From positions 5,105,001 to 5,169,000 of the forward strand of contig NC_037639.1 in assembly GCF_003254395.2 (NCBI RefSeq): 64,000 nt of DNA, in the 5' to 3' direction. The notes under the pieces are model-generated. The model did no database searches, was not told where the DNA came from, and saw nothing but the letters and a program-made list of their open reading frames with translations. Source of the DNA: Apis mellifera (Eukaryota; Arthropoda; Insecta; Hymenoptera; Apidae). Below, piece by piece: positions 25,251 to 39,537 of the stretch. Each line of letters starts with the position of its first letter. Positions within the stretch are counted from its first letter, which is position 1. The position numbers were made by a program, and so were the translations under genes.

Positions 25251-27390
25251 TGACCGAAGGTTAATGAGAAACATCTTTTCTTTTCTGTAGAATGTAATCG
25301 TGGAATGATATTAGTTAATCGTAGTTCGTTTCAATGAAGTTTTAGAAAGAATAATTGGAATTGATAGTAAATATTTAGAGATTTCTGGTTAATTTTTAAC
25401 CGTTTAAATGTTTAAATACGCGGTGACAGAATTCTTTGATGAAGATTATTGATATGTTAAATTAAATGAGAAAATTTATTAATAATACAAAACAAATTAT
25501 ACGATATAGCATATAATAAATTCATAAATATTATTTTCAAAATTTTATTTTATCTGATAAAATGTTTCTTGTGACATCCATTTCTTCTGTACCAACGAAA
25601 TTTTTCATTCGATGTTTTGAGAGCAAAAAAAAAAAAATGTCTCACTTCTTGTTAGCAAACGAGAATTTCGATCTAAGATACGATTGTTATAGGTTCGTCA
25701 TCGAATCGCTCGTGCGATTCATTGGAACTATTCGTATCCGTAAACAACGTACGTCCTGTTTCACCAGTCGATCGTGTTTCCGTTCCTGACGAGGATGTAG
25801 CTTCTGTTTGGTCTTTTTTTTTTCTTTTTCTTCTTTTACTTGCAATCCTCCACTCTGCTGAATAAATTCTGGTTCTCATTTTTCGGAATTTCGCAGAGCA
25901 CACGAGGAGGACACATTTATCCTCGAAATGTATTTTAGACGTGTTTGATTTGTCCCGTTTCCATTCTTTGTTTCGCCATAAATGTTTACCCAAGTTGTAT
26001 CGATTTAAATTTGATAGATTTAGATAGAATTGATAAATCGAATTTTCCTTATTTCCCAAACGTTACGTCATTATAAAAATTTTTATTCGTCGTATATCAT
26101 CATCGAATGAGCATGCGAATATATTCTGGATAAATTGTAAAATTTTTATCGAATGTTTGTATAAGTAATTTCATTAAGCTGGTACGTAAGGATAGAGAAG
26201 ATAACAAATATACTTTTCGTACACTCTATAAAAATAATATTTCCTTCATTTCATCTTGCCTCGATAAATCCACGTTCGCCAACTTTCAGAAACCTTCTTT
26301 CGTAATAACTCGTGTATCGATTTTCTTCCTATTAGTTCCCCCTAAAAAGGGGAACTCCGCAACAAGCCAAGTATAAACGTCTCAAAGAACAAGTTCGAAC
26401 ATTTCAAAGCCCATATTTCGCATCGAGTGTCTGCCCTGTTCGTTATCACGATTTTTTTCTTCCTATTCCACTCGCAGGGAAATTCCCTAATTGGAGATTT
26501 TCCCCTGACGGCGAGGAAAACCGCCCTTGGACACAATAACTCTCGCGGATCATTAAGCTTGTTCGTGAAAAGCATGTTGGAGGAAAATTCGTCCTAACAT
26601 CCCGTTTCTAACACTTCTTCGTTTCTAATTTTTTATTTTTTTCCATCAAATCGACGTTTATTTTTCGACAATATCATTTTTTTCCAAATTTAGATGTGCA
26701 AAGGAAAAGTTTAAGTCATCATCTTGCTGTTTTTAAAAGCATAGATTGATACAAATAAATGAAATTTTATTAAAGTCGATAGAAATTTCCTAAGGCTTTT
26801 GATTTATATATTTTTTATTCAAGTAATTTGAAGACTCGTGTAAATTATATTAGGGATCTAAAAAAATAGTACAATTTATTTTTTCTAATTATAAAATTGT
26901 AAACTTCTCAAATATTTCAAAATAGTTGAAGCAAATAATATTTTCTACAAGAGAATCAAAGCCAAGAAATAAAAATGTAATAAAGAGAATCTACGCGAAG
27001 TTTAAATCTTCTACTTAAATACCTACATATTTACTAAATTCTTAGAATGATCAATATCTGAGAAGAATCGATTGATACTCTCTCCCTGGTTTTTTATTTT
27101 CTTTCTCGAGTGGCCAATTATAGACAAAGGAGATTTCACTGACTGTTGTGGAGAGTAAACGAAGGGTAAGACTGGGCATTGATCGGGAACGAAACAAGAT
27201 CTCATCCTTGCTCCGTTATAGTGATTATTTAGCTCTCGAAATAAAACGAAATATCGGTCTCTGGGAAAGATAAAGAATATCTTTATTTATTGGCGATTAA
27301 AGTCAGGTATTTATCGTTAACTTTTAATGATTCCATCATTCGTATATATTGTTGCAGACTTTGTCAATGAAACACAATGCAATGTAGAAA

Positions 27391-27520
27391 AGTAGTTTGT
27401 TCTATACATAGTCAGGCATATTATGTACAAGGAGAGACTAGTTAAAGTAGTTCAGTCTGAATATAGTCATCCAATTTCCTAGTACGAAATAAGTAGTTTG
27501 TTCCATGTATGATCAGACTG
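27391..27520. repeat. Degenerate triplicate of an AGTAGTTTGTTC motif
   Basis: Segments starting near 27391, 27446 and 27492 share AGTAGTTTGTTC(T/C)AT-like sequence followed by ATAGTCA/TGATCAGAC. The first and third are closest. Probably a small diverged tandem repeat. Confidence 0.4.
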
Positions 27521-30114
27521 ATTGAAAACAATTATCTGCACAGTTTCTCTATTTAATCCAAAAATTAGGAATAATTATCTAATCGTACAATTATATTACA
27601 TATTAATTGATCAATTTACACGATTATTCAACGTATAAAAAAATCTTTATCCAACACATTTTATTTTTATCATACTCGTTCCCAATCCATCGTGCGTATA
27701 ACATTATCAAACCAAATCCAAATGGCAAATTGCACAGGTAAAACCCTCCTCCCCTCCGCGTAATAATTCGAGGGGCGACGTTTCCGCGCCCATGCACGTT
27801 TCTCCCGAGCAAGGGTGGACCCTTATCCTTGGGTGTTAGCATCCAGGTTTGCTCCTCTTTCGCCCTCCCTGATGCCGGCGGAGTTTAGGCCAAGTTAACG
27901 CGCAACAACGCCGAGCCACCACGGTACACGTGGCGGCGTTTGCGCTTGAATAATGCATCAACAGTCCGTACGCGGCTGCCGTATAACGGGCCGCGCTGTT
28001 CAATCTGCGCTTGTTGAACAATTCGGTAACACCCCGCATTAGCATTAATGTAGCAGATCGTCGAACACCTGCGGTAATTCATAGGATTGAGTGGGACTTT
28101 GCTGTTGCTTTTCGAGATTGACTGAGAGCGGGAGCGTCTCTCGATGATTCCATTCATCTCCCCTTTTCGATCGACTTTTCACCCTTCGTTGTTGCAAGTG
28201 GTTAATTGGCCATCGTTTATTCGAGATGATGAATTTTTAGGGAGAATAAACAGTTTCATTGCTACGTACGTGAATTCAGTTTTTATTGGATAAATTTTAA
28301 CAAAGATCCTTCAAAGTTTAATCGTAGTAAAATATCGAATGCAGCTAGGGCTACGAATCCATTGATTCAAGAAAGAAATGGTGAATTATTCAGATGCTCG
28401 GATACATAAATGTTTCATAAATTATTCTTGTCAAGAATATTCAGAAGAAAACAAATTGCTCTCTCTGTTACTTGTTCATATTCTTCCATTTTTTTTCTCG
28501 AAATTTCTTCTTTGTATTAATTACGATTCACGCGCGTGGTTCGAAAGAGGATGAAATTTTTGACGAGATCCATTCGTGGAATATTAAATACGCGTCATCG
28601 TCCATTTGAAAATGTCACGAAGGGTAAGAAGAGTGGTCTGGGACTAAGGGGTAGGTGGCGAGTTTATTATATGAATATGTAGGAACGACCCTCTTCATTC
28701 GGTGTTTCGGCCAGCAAACGAACCGTCCGAAATGTGGCTGGCCCCCTTGCTATTTCAGGCAGAAACCTGTGCACATCTTATCGGGATAACTCCTCGAATA
28801 AATTCCGGGCTGCTCGAATAATTGCCCTGCGGATCGCGCTCGCTGATTATTTATGGCTGCGATTATTCCACGCTGACCGATAACGAGATACCATGATAAA
28901 TCGGTTAGATTGCTTTCTCCTCTCTCTCTCGTGCGACGATCCATGGGGTTTTCTAACCCTTTGACAGCGTAATGAGATTACGAGTTAATTCAAAATAGGT
29001 AGAAAATAATACTTTGGAAAAGAGGAAAGGGAGGAATCATTTTCTCGCATATTTTAATTTAAAAAAAAGTATATTGTTCCATTTTTTTAATGGTGTGACA
29101 AAATTGTGTTAAATATAGAAATTTTATATTCGAAAGGTTTCGTTGATTGAATAATTTATATAATCTTGGAAAATAATAGTAATTAAAAGGAAAGAAGTAA
29201 AAATTTAATATAAATTTGATGTACATTTTCATCTTTCCATGGCAATTAAATCTTATAAATATCCAAAATTATGAAATTAATGTAATTAATCTTTACTATT
29301 TGCTCAAGTTCCTCTTGGGATTATTTATGAAAGCGTTGATAAGTTTAATAATTTGAATCATTTATGGGGATAGAAAGTATATTTAGATTTGTTCGAATTA
29401 GGTTTAAATGAATAATGCATAATTTAGGTGCATATATATGTTTATTGGGTGATTAGATATGCAACGAGTAATAGTTTGAATGAGAAATAGAGAAATGTTG
29501 CAGCTCTTCTGTCATAAATCATCACGTATTGTTTTGATTGATCATCTCTGTTGATTGGACTCGATTTTGTGGAATACTTAGGTGTTATGATGCATATATT
29601 TTTTCTTCATCAGTATCATGTATTAAAGATCCACGAAAACTCGTATCTTACTCGTCATATTTTTCTTTTTCTTTTGATGTGAAAATAAATATCATAAATA
29701 AAGAAACCATTTAAAAAAAAAAAATGAACGAATAAGAAGTTTAAGAATCGTAACAATATTTCTGATCGCAATGAAAACGCACTTCCCAAATCAAGAAACC
29801 TTCGAATCTCGATCGAATTGGATCAGAAATTTCGCGCCGCGACCGCGTCATAAAATTATTATTCCCGTAACGGAGCCGGGGATCCGAACCTCGTCCCAAA
29901 AAGCTCTCGATATAATCAAACTACAAACAGTTAAAGAAAACTCGATATGAAATTTCCTGTGTTACTCCCTCCCTCCCCCTTCTTATCGTTCCATATGCAA
30001 CAACACCCGTTGTAGACGCTCTTGTTTTACTATAATATAATATTCAACGCGCAACTCGTTCCAACTTTGCCTATAGAAGACACCGAAACTTTCGAATTCC
30101 GGTCCTGCTTTCGT

Positions 30115-30233
<119 letters not shown>

Positions 30234-33200
30234 CTCTACCGCCCACGAGCTAACGTGTGTCTATTCGCATTTCGTTTGAAAATGCATTAGTCGTACGGTC
30301 GAAAGTGGGATCGAAGTGTCGCCGGGGAATCGCAATAACCGTCACCGCGAGACGCCGCGACACGGGAGGATGCAAATTATTCCTGACGGTGATACGAAAC
30401 GCCTCCCTTGCGGCGTTCGTGCAATCGATCCCCCCCTCTGATTATCGGGAAACGTATAAACCGCTAATAAGCCGAGCGATATTTTTAATATTTTTCCTCT
30501 TCTTCGTCTCTGCCTCTTTTTTTCTTTCTTTCTTTCTCTCTTTCGTGTCTCATTTTTCATTTTCCATCACGCGTCGAGAACGTGACGACAAACGTTTCTC
30601 CCCCCTTCCTCCCTTCGTTCACGCTTCGTTGGACGCGTTAATGAGTCGAGAATGGTTCTTTTGCCCGATTGTAAAATGCAATAATCAGATACGAATTCTT
30701 GGATGGGCAGGGGATGAAAGGGGTACGCCGATTATCGTTTCCCCTCGTTCTATCACGGCGGAATATGATATGCACGTGTAAATTATTCGATCTGCTCTCG
30801 CTAATATTACTCGATGTGTTTCGTCTAATTAGTTCTTTTAATTAATTCGATGGCCTCGCGTTTCGGGGAAGGGAGGGATGATATGCGCGGCGCTTGAACC
30901 CCTTACGCCTGGATAAATTTCCCTGATCAAGCGGGCTTTTGGCGGATTCTATCTCGTGGAATTTTTAAAGGGATGAAATTATTTTTTTTTTTTCAAACGT
31001 AAATGTCAATACAAATACGAAATTGAAACGTTTCTTCTTCGTTCATCTTCGATCATCACAATCGTTATATTTATGTGTAAATTTTATAATTTTATAATAT
31101 CCAGATTACTTTTAATAATATTTCCACGATACATAAAAATATCTTTATTTTATCCAATCATACATATTTTTTTTTTTTCTCCCCGTGCAAAATTAAACTT
31201 TTCGAGATCGGATTTTCGGTAAAATTGCGCGAATTTCGAAAAATATTTTCTCCCGATGTGAAAATTCGTTATCCACGGTTTCATAATCTACCGCAAAAGG
31301 GGTATAGAATATTCTTCCCGGGGCGAAAAGTCGAACACTGAGGGTGGGAGGGAAGGGAAGATTCTTATCGGCCAACATTCTCCACGAATACTTTCGATGC
31401 GGCAACACGCAGAAATGTGCTCGCTTCCGGGTTAACGATTATCGTATATTTCACATCGTCCACCGGCCATTCCTCTGTCTCCGCGTTGCATCGTACATCC
31501 CGCGGGGACAATTTTTTCCCCGCGGCTCACCCCTCCTTCCCTCCCCCGAAGAATCATTACGACCGGTTCGGTCAATGGAGCATCGATTTACTGCGTACAA
31601 GGGGCGATAGTGTATAGGTTTACGGCCGTACGTCGAGATGCGCATTTAGGATTGTACATTGATGAAGGAACGATGATGATTTCATGTGCTCGTGAATGAT
31701 TGAATGGCGATTATTGCGTACGTAATGCACGTTGAAATTATCGAAGATCGGTTAATAAGATTTCGTTGCGAATCTTTGAAGAAATTTATAACACGTGTAT
31801 TTTATTTCTCCTCTTTCCTCTTCTTTCGTAGTTTTAAATTTTTAGATCTTCTAGTTGAATGTTATAAATATTTGTTTATTTAAGTAGTTTTTAAAATACA
31901 GTAAAAGGATTTTTAAATCATTGTATTCTCGTAGTTTCGAGTAATTGTTGTAAAAAAGGAAAATCCTCTTCAAAAAAAGAGTTGAAGAACTCTTATAGAA
32001 CTGTGTTACTCGTTCTTAGTTCGAAGTTTATAGATTTTTGAAATCGGAACGAAGCAAACGTGATTCATTATAAACATTAAGGTATCGAGAATAATTGCAA
32101 TTCGCTCGATTGTAAATTAAGCTTGTGAAAATATGAATCTCTTCGTTCCATCTGTTCCTTAAAAAGTTCACCGATATGACTGGTGAAAATTCATTATATG
32201 ATTAGTCATTTATCGTGAATCTACTTCATCTATCTTTTGTTAGGTATTTCCTGTTGGAAATATTAATATGAGACTTATTCATCTTGTTACTTGCTATTTC
32301 TCGTATCTTTATAAAATCGCGATTATAATTACGATAAATATGTCGGAGAGTTCAGTGAACTTATTTCGCAATTAATCTTTTACAATTACAGTAATACGAT
32401 TTCGTGTAAAATTTTCAGAATTTTTCCTTCTGATTTATTTCAAAAAAATTTTATACACAATAAATAAAATTATACAAAAAGAAATATTAACGAATATTAG
32501 AAAATATGTCATATTTTATCTCGTAACTTAAATCGTGTTAGAAACAAATAGGATATTTAAATTTCGATACGTATATCTATAAGTTATATCATAGTTTATC
32601 ACTGAAAATATATATATAGATAAAAATAAAATGATTATTGATAGATATTAATTTTATAACGATATAAAAATAAAACGGGTTATTCATTTTGTAAAAATTA
32701 TTGTTTACCAACTTTCCATGCGCAATATAATCTGATAATCTTATGATCCGGAGAAATTTTAATTGATATTACCAAAGGGAATGAAATTCGATATTTTTCA
32801 TAACTTCCATCTAAATCAATTTTTCATTGATTCGTACGAATATTTTGCTTCGATTACTTTTGTTATTGGAACAAAATTGTTACACGTATAATACACGCGT
32901 TTTATCAGCTCGTTTTATATGGATATTCGCGATTAATTTCCACTGGAACAATTCAATATTCGCGTTATCGTAAAACCTTTCTATTTTTCCCTCCCCTCCC
33001 CCCTTTTTTCTCCCCTTCTTTTCCAATCTTTTTCTCTCGTCCCTTTTCGTGAACTCGATCGTCGCCCGATCGAGTGGATTATACCCCTCCTCACGCTTGG
33101 CGTGACGAAAAGAAAGATCAAAGCTTAAAATCACGCCCGATTATCGGTTGTTTGACCGCGTAATTTATGAATGTATTATTACGTGTATTATTCGAATTAC

Positions 33201-33903
33201 ATGATAAAATCACACCCCCGTTAGGAAAATTACGGGTGGAATGTAATATTCAACGTTTATACGACGGCGTATCGGTTCGTAAATTGTAAACGACCATTAT
33301 GGCGCTTTGTTTTGCGTGTTTGTTTAATTTGCTCGATATACGAGCTGTTGAAATATGAGATTCGTTATACAACGCGTAACAATATGCTGATTTTGAATAC
33401 GCTTCTGCTATTTTTTACCCATTGAATTTCTAATCACAAATAATAATAATGATAAAAGAAATTTCGAAATAAAAATATCATCACGAATATTGCGAATTAA
33501 ATTATTCGAAAAGCAGAGGTTTCATAATATTCTATTTAAAAAAAAAAGAAATCCCGATTTCTTCCTCAAACTTCCTCGTCCGAGGAAAAATCCAAATAAT
33601 TATCCATCCGATAAAGTGTTGAAAGAAAATAATAATAATTATGAGATTAGAGAAGGGATCAAGTGGAGTATATCCGACGTTGGTCCGGCACACGTCCGCC
33701 AATCATACGAACCGCGAACGTCGGTTTCGATCAACGTCACGAATGGCGATGCAGACGACAGATGTCAGCCCACACCCCTCCTCTCGATACGATATACAAT
33801 ATATTTTTTCCACCCCCGTAATATGACAGCGATATAATTGAATCGTCTCTTCGTTATTTATTTCCGCGTTTTTTTATACATATAACGTGGAATGACGAAC
33901 GTA

Positions 33904-33929
33904 TATATATATATGTACATATATATATA
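33904..33929. repeat. AT-rich perfect palindrome centred on TGTACA
   Basis: Arms of 13 bp are exactly complementary around the centre at 33916/33917. Mostly alternating AT, so probably a microsatellite by-product with cruciform potential. Confidence 0.8.
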
Positions 33930-34264
33930 GAAATTTGCACACGTAGCATAGGGATACAGTTGGAGAGGATCGTCAAGGCTTTAGCCGGTTTACCCGGGGA
34001 ACGCTTAGAAGGTTGGATCGCATTTAGACTTTCAAATTAAGCCGCTTTTTCTCCCCCATTTCGAGCCTAGCGCTCGACGTATTAATGGGAGGAGGACACT
34101 CGTGAAGGGTATTGGATCGAAGGGAGGAAGAACTTTTTTTTTTTTTTTTTCCATTGTAAAATGCAGTCCGTCCGAAGCTTTGGAAGATGAACGAAAGATT
34201 GGTGGATAAGAGAGGGTGTGAAGTGGAGTGGAGTTTCGATATTATTTATTATTTATTCCGGGAT

Positions 34265-34672
34265 ATATTGATTTGCGTTGAATGTAAATAAATTGAGCGA
34301 GATAATGATAATTTATTAAATTTGTTAGTTAGGATATTATAAAGAGTGTACTTTATTTTTTTTTTAAATTATTGATCTTTCAATGAGAAAAGTTATTTTC
34401 CTATCGCTGCAAGGAGTACGCGCAGTTTGATTTAATTAATAATTATGCAGATGTTTAGGTTGATTGGTTAATTATTGTAGGTATATTGGTTACATTGTAA
34501 ATTGTCGAGTGAGATATAATATTAATTATATTTGTTAAAAATAATATGGAGGGAGGAGGGAGGGAAGGATTTGGTTAAACCTGCGGTCATTTTGGTTGAT
34601 TTATTAATTATTGTAGGAATATTAGATTGCGTTTCAAAATTATTGAGTGAGATAATAACAATTACATTAGAT
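34265..34672. repeat. Degenerate three-copy repeat
   Basis: Units at about 34265-34327, 34483-34537 and 34619-34672 share ATATTG(A)TT-like starts, a GAG(T/C)GAGATAAT core and AATTATATTTGTTA-like ends. Units 2 and 3 also share the preceding TTAATTATTGTAGG(T/A)ATATT. A GGGAGG-rich insert separates units 2 and 3. Old intronic duplications with no coding potential. Confidence 0.55.
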
Positions 34673-37600
34673 ATTTCGATTGATTGGTCAAATATTTCGT
34701 TAATTTCTTTTAAACGAATGATAACGAAGCTTACTAACGAAGAGATGTTATTAAATACGTGTGAAATTTTTTTTATATGCAAATATATATTTTAATGGTA
34801 CTTGTTTGTAAATTATTTAATATTCATTCATGCAAGAAAATGTTTCGTAGATTCGTTAAAGAATATATTATTAATTTTTCTATAAGTAGATAAATAATCG
34901 ACATCCGATCAAGATATTTTAGCTCTTGTCCTCGATTCATCCTTAATCTTTTACCTTATTTATCGATTTTTCATTAATGCAAATAACAATTTTCAAATTT
35001 TCGACATATTGACTTCCTCTTTTCTTTTCCGATGTAACATTATAAATTTTTTATTTTTCCATTTTAATGATGATCTGTCAATAGTCTCGAAGACTGTGAA
35101 AAAGCATCGTGATAATATAATCGAGTTAAATATTTTTGAGCTTCATTTTTATACCGACAAGTCAACGAACTTCGATTTATATGTATTTTTAGGTGTCCCT
35201 TGATTTGCATATAAGATAATGGAATATCAAATTCCAGATATTACTTGAATTTAATATTTTACTTCTCCATAGTGTATTTATTTTTTTGTTGACAAGTAAA
35301 CTTTGATTTTTAATGATCTTCCATAGAAATGATTTTTTAATAAAATATATTCAATATATATTTCTTTTCATTTTGATAAATAGATAAATATCCATTGATA
35401 TTTTCAATCTTGGTTTTTTTTGGATTAAATATGTTTAGTTCATTATTTATAAATAATCTCTCATTTTTCCACATCCTTGTAACAACGTTTCATTATCCCA
35501 TAATTCCATCTCGTTCGCATCAAATTCTTTCAATGTTTTCAGCTTTCAAAAAAATTTCATTAGCTTTTCATGAATCCACCAATCCCTATTGCCCACTGAT
35601 TAAAGGCAAATGAGAGCTAGAAGAAAGAAAAAATGAAGGATCAAAAGATTCGAGGAACAAAGTGTCCTCTTCCTTGTTCTCAAGCACAAAAGCGATTCGA
35701 TCAAGCTTTTCTTTTTTTTTCTTTTTTCTTTTTTTTTTTTTTTCCATCAACATTGTACTCCTCTTGTCAGTTTAGCGCTATAGTAATTTTTAATGGTGTA
35801 TCTTTTTCGAGACACAGCGTGCATTTCTTGGTAGCTATTCGAAGGATCTAACGAGCCTTCCTTGGAAAATGAATCTACGTTCATACGATTTTAATAACGC
35901 GAAAGTGCTTCCTTTTGTCCCATATCTGTTTTCTTTAACAGGTTGGTCCATCCCAAGGATGGCCTCGTTTTCTCTTCGTGTTCCATTTTTAAAAAATTAA
36001 TTGTTTAAAGTTCCATCGCGTCGAGGAAACGATGGACTTTATTCCATTTCGACGTTATTCTTTTTTTTTTTATTTTATTAACAAAGCCGAATGATTTGAA
36101 GTGGTAGTCAAACTGTCGACAATTGTTTTCGAATTCGTTAACGCAGTGCCTCGAGAGTTTTATTTTTTCAAGTATTCGTATCTTTTAAGTAAGTTCGGAG
36201 AGGTGGAAAATTTTTAAGGGCCGTGATATCTTATTTTTTAATCTTTTTATTCCCACTTTTTAAGAGTAAGGAAAAATGCAAGTTAATAATTATGCTTGCA
36301 ATTAATTCTCTTTATTGTTCGTTATAATGGAGTGTAGTGAGAAAGTGTACATTTTTACTTAATTTTAAGAGATACGACAGGAAGAGGGTTATAAAAGGGG
36401 AATAATGGTCGTTAGGAACAGAAACCAGGTCCATAGGGAATATCTTCGACGAAGTATGAGGCTCGCCTATGAGTTGACTATATTTTGGCACGAGGGGTTG
36501 CCTGCACCCTCGTTAGTATTAGGATATTCACGGAGAATAAGATAATCCTGATGCAATTATTATTTAAAGAATACCATAATAATATACATCGGTTGTGATA
36601 AAAATTCGATTAATCATGATACGATAAAAATTAAACCTTTTAGATGAATTTTAAATAAATATATTGCTTGGTTAACAAAAATATTATTTTATTAGAGTAA
36701 CGTAATACTTTTGATTATTCGAGAAATTAATTTTTGGAAATACAATACGTTATAATGTCCATTAATAATACATAATATCAAATGACACGAATTCTGATTA
36801 TTGCAAATCACCGATGACTGACGCCAGATTGAATACATCAAATCATTAATCATGCTAATCGTGAAACGATTGGCCATTATATCACATAATATCCTAAACG
36901 AAAAAAAAGGATTTGAATTTATTAGCATTATTATACAACGAAAATATTAATATAATTTACAGTAATTTACATTTTTCGAAATTGATAAACCATTCCAAAT
37001 ATTTATTTATTTTATCAAAAAAAAAGAAGAAAAGAAATGAAATGCTTCTCCCAAAATATATAGTGAAATGAAGCAATTTATATATTTTGTAAAGAAAATT
37101 TATTTTCCAAAAATGTGATTGCATACGAATAGAGAGGAGAATAAAAATAGAATGAAATTTTTATAAAACGTTATATAAGTATTTATCCTTTCTAAGTTTC
37201 GATAATATTATAATATTTATTAGATAAACAAAAGATCCCCATTTTGGCATCTTGTTCATTTATCGCAAGTAGTTTGCCACTCCATTTTGTCATTTTGATG
37301 AGAATAATCGGCGATTGGCATCGAAATTGGATTTGCTTGAAATTTCATTACGGTCATTCGCCTTATCGCCGCTTTGAATTACAGTCGACAATCTCGTTGC
37401 GGGCGGTATCGGTTCCACGTTTACCTTCGATAAACCGTTCGCATCTTTCGTAATGAGTATTCGCCGGAATGGAAACAAGGATTTTTGATCGGTTATTACG
37501 CGAACACAGGATTTCAAATGTAATCCCGCGGCTCAGCTTAGTAATTTAGTAATTATCGAAGAAGGGGAGCATAATCGAGGATGAAACAGACAGTTTCCTC

Positions 37601-38501
37601 ATTATCCTTGTAAAACTATCGTCTGAGCCCCCAAAATTCCTCTCGTAAAGGTGAAAATCCATAGAAGGATTAATTTAATAATCTTCTAATGAAAATTGTC
37701 CCACGTGTATCCTTTGGTTTATCGATTGAAAATAATTCATATTGCAAAACGTTTAATATAAAATGTATGTATAATAATCCATAAAAAAAAACATAGGGAA
37801 TTATTTTATATAGACAGGGAAAAAGATTGCTTCATAATCGTATAACTTAACTTCTCAATCTTCAAAGGAACCTCTGCATTCCTTCACAAACCTGTTGCTC
37901 CCTTGTAGATTAAGTTATACACATTCTCGGAACACTAAATTATAAAATTAATATATTATGAAAATGTTCGGAAAACAATCTTCAGAAAATTGTAAAAGAA
38001 GAGAAACAATGAATAAAAATACCGGATATATCGAAAGCAAATCAACTCGTAAGTAAAATTCTTTCGTTGGTGAAAAGAAAGAAAGAGAGAAAGTATTGAT
38101 AAAATAAATGATCTTTAAACTCGCGAACAAATAATTAAATTAAATCGAATTAAAAAGGGCAAAAAAAAAAAAATAAACCTATGAAAACATTTAATCTGGT
38201 AACGTTGAACGAAAAACGTGATGAAACCGCCGTCAAAACTTTCCCAATCGTACGTTCTCGAGCCATCGTCAACCCTCGAGGCGACAAACCCCCTGTTCTC
38301 GAAAACATTTCTTCCTCGGTTGGAAAGGCCTCTTATCGTCGGTGATTACGACTTTTTAACGGAGATTTCCTCTCTCCTCGTCTTATCTGCCGCCCTTCTG
38401 TCTCCTTCTACCACCCTCCACGTCCCTTTCGAACGTTCCCGTGGTTGTAACTGGATTCTAACCATCGTCTTCAAACTCCTTTGCAATCTCGTTCGAATCG
38501 A

Positions 38502-38602
38502 TCTCCTTTTTTCCCTTTCTTTCCTTCCTTTTTTCTTTCCTTTTCTTTTTTCTTCTTCTTTTTCTTTTTCTTTCTTTTTTTCTTTCCTTTTTTTTTCCTC
38601 TC
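38502..38602. repeat. 101-nt pure polypyrimidine tract
   Basis: Every base on the + strand is C or T, rich in TTTC, TTCC and TTCTTC. The mirror-like composition gives potential for intramolecular triplex (H-DNA). Open frames across it (Phe/Ser or Lys/Arg runs) are artefacts. Confidence 0.9.
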
Positions 38603-39537
38603 AAACTTTGAATTCGATTTGCATATGAAAGAATGGCATTCACGACTTCTTGCTCGAGGTTCTTGAGGTTTCTGGTCCGTTCTTTGAAACGTTCTCGACC
38701 TGGGTCCACTCGAACCACAGAGCCTGTGTCATGCAAATTTTATTATTGTGACCGCTGTCGGATCTGACCAACGCCTCCACCTTTCGGAAAGGGGGAGGCT
38801 CTTTTTGCGAGATCGCGCAAACCGTTGATCGTGATTGAAGTGCCTCGTGAACAGGCATTCGACCGACGTTGCTCGAATACGCTTTCTGCTGGATGAAAGG
38901 GGGAATTTGATTTTTTAAAGGAGATTACAATCGATCATGGAGAGGTGTTGCGCGAAGTATTTGAGATCGGGGAGATTTTGATTAGATAATAAGAATTTCG
39001 ATTCAGAATATTTCTCGTATCTCGTACAAATAAATATAAAATATTGACTTAATATTATCATTTTAAATATTATAAATCATATATATTTCTTTTGAAGATG
39101 GTATTTTTATATTATTTAATATTATTCTTATTCTTATTTCCATTTAATTAAATCGCGAAACTTATATAATTAATCCTCGACAATTATTTTTTTATTAACA
39201 TCGTTAGCAATCCATCATCGAAGCTTTAAAAAATTCTATGTTCTGTAATATTTTTTAATAATTTTCAATTATAAATATTTCTGACAAAGGAAATATATTA
39301 ATTCGAGCATTCGATCGAAATTAACCAGCAAATAAAAGAACGTAAATATTCAAAAGTAATATAAATATTGTATATATTATCCGTCGATGTATACAACGAA
39401 AATTCGAGGATTTGGCCTTCCGAGAATTTTATCGTCGATTCGTTTGTGTACATTCTCCTTGATATTGATACAAACCGTGGGAATGTTAATTACTTATCGG
39501 GGACAAATGTTACATGAAAACATATTTTTGTTCGCAG

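Noticed and set aside
25673..26059. 128-codon minus-strand open frame with Ser/Thr/Glu-rich tail
   Set aside because: Lys-rich run derives from a T-rich tract; no domain, no splice context, in the middle of the DIP intron.
28732..28790. ATG followed by a hydrophobic stretch (MWLAPLLFQA) as a possible signal-peptide exon
   Set aside because: It lies downstream of the Ig1 exon, lacks a suitable donor that I could identify, and is not needed by the receptor model.
29872..29910. tRNA B-box-like sequence on the minus strand
   Set aside because: Imperfect B box, no A box or cloverleaf stems at the required distance.
30257..30781. 174-codon plus-strand open frame beside the CT microsatellite
   Set aside because: Contains a Phe/Ser run from a CTTT repeat and otherwise Arg-rich GC-patch translation; no recognisable domain, signal or conservation evidence available.
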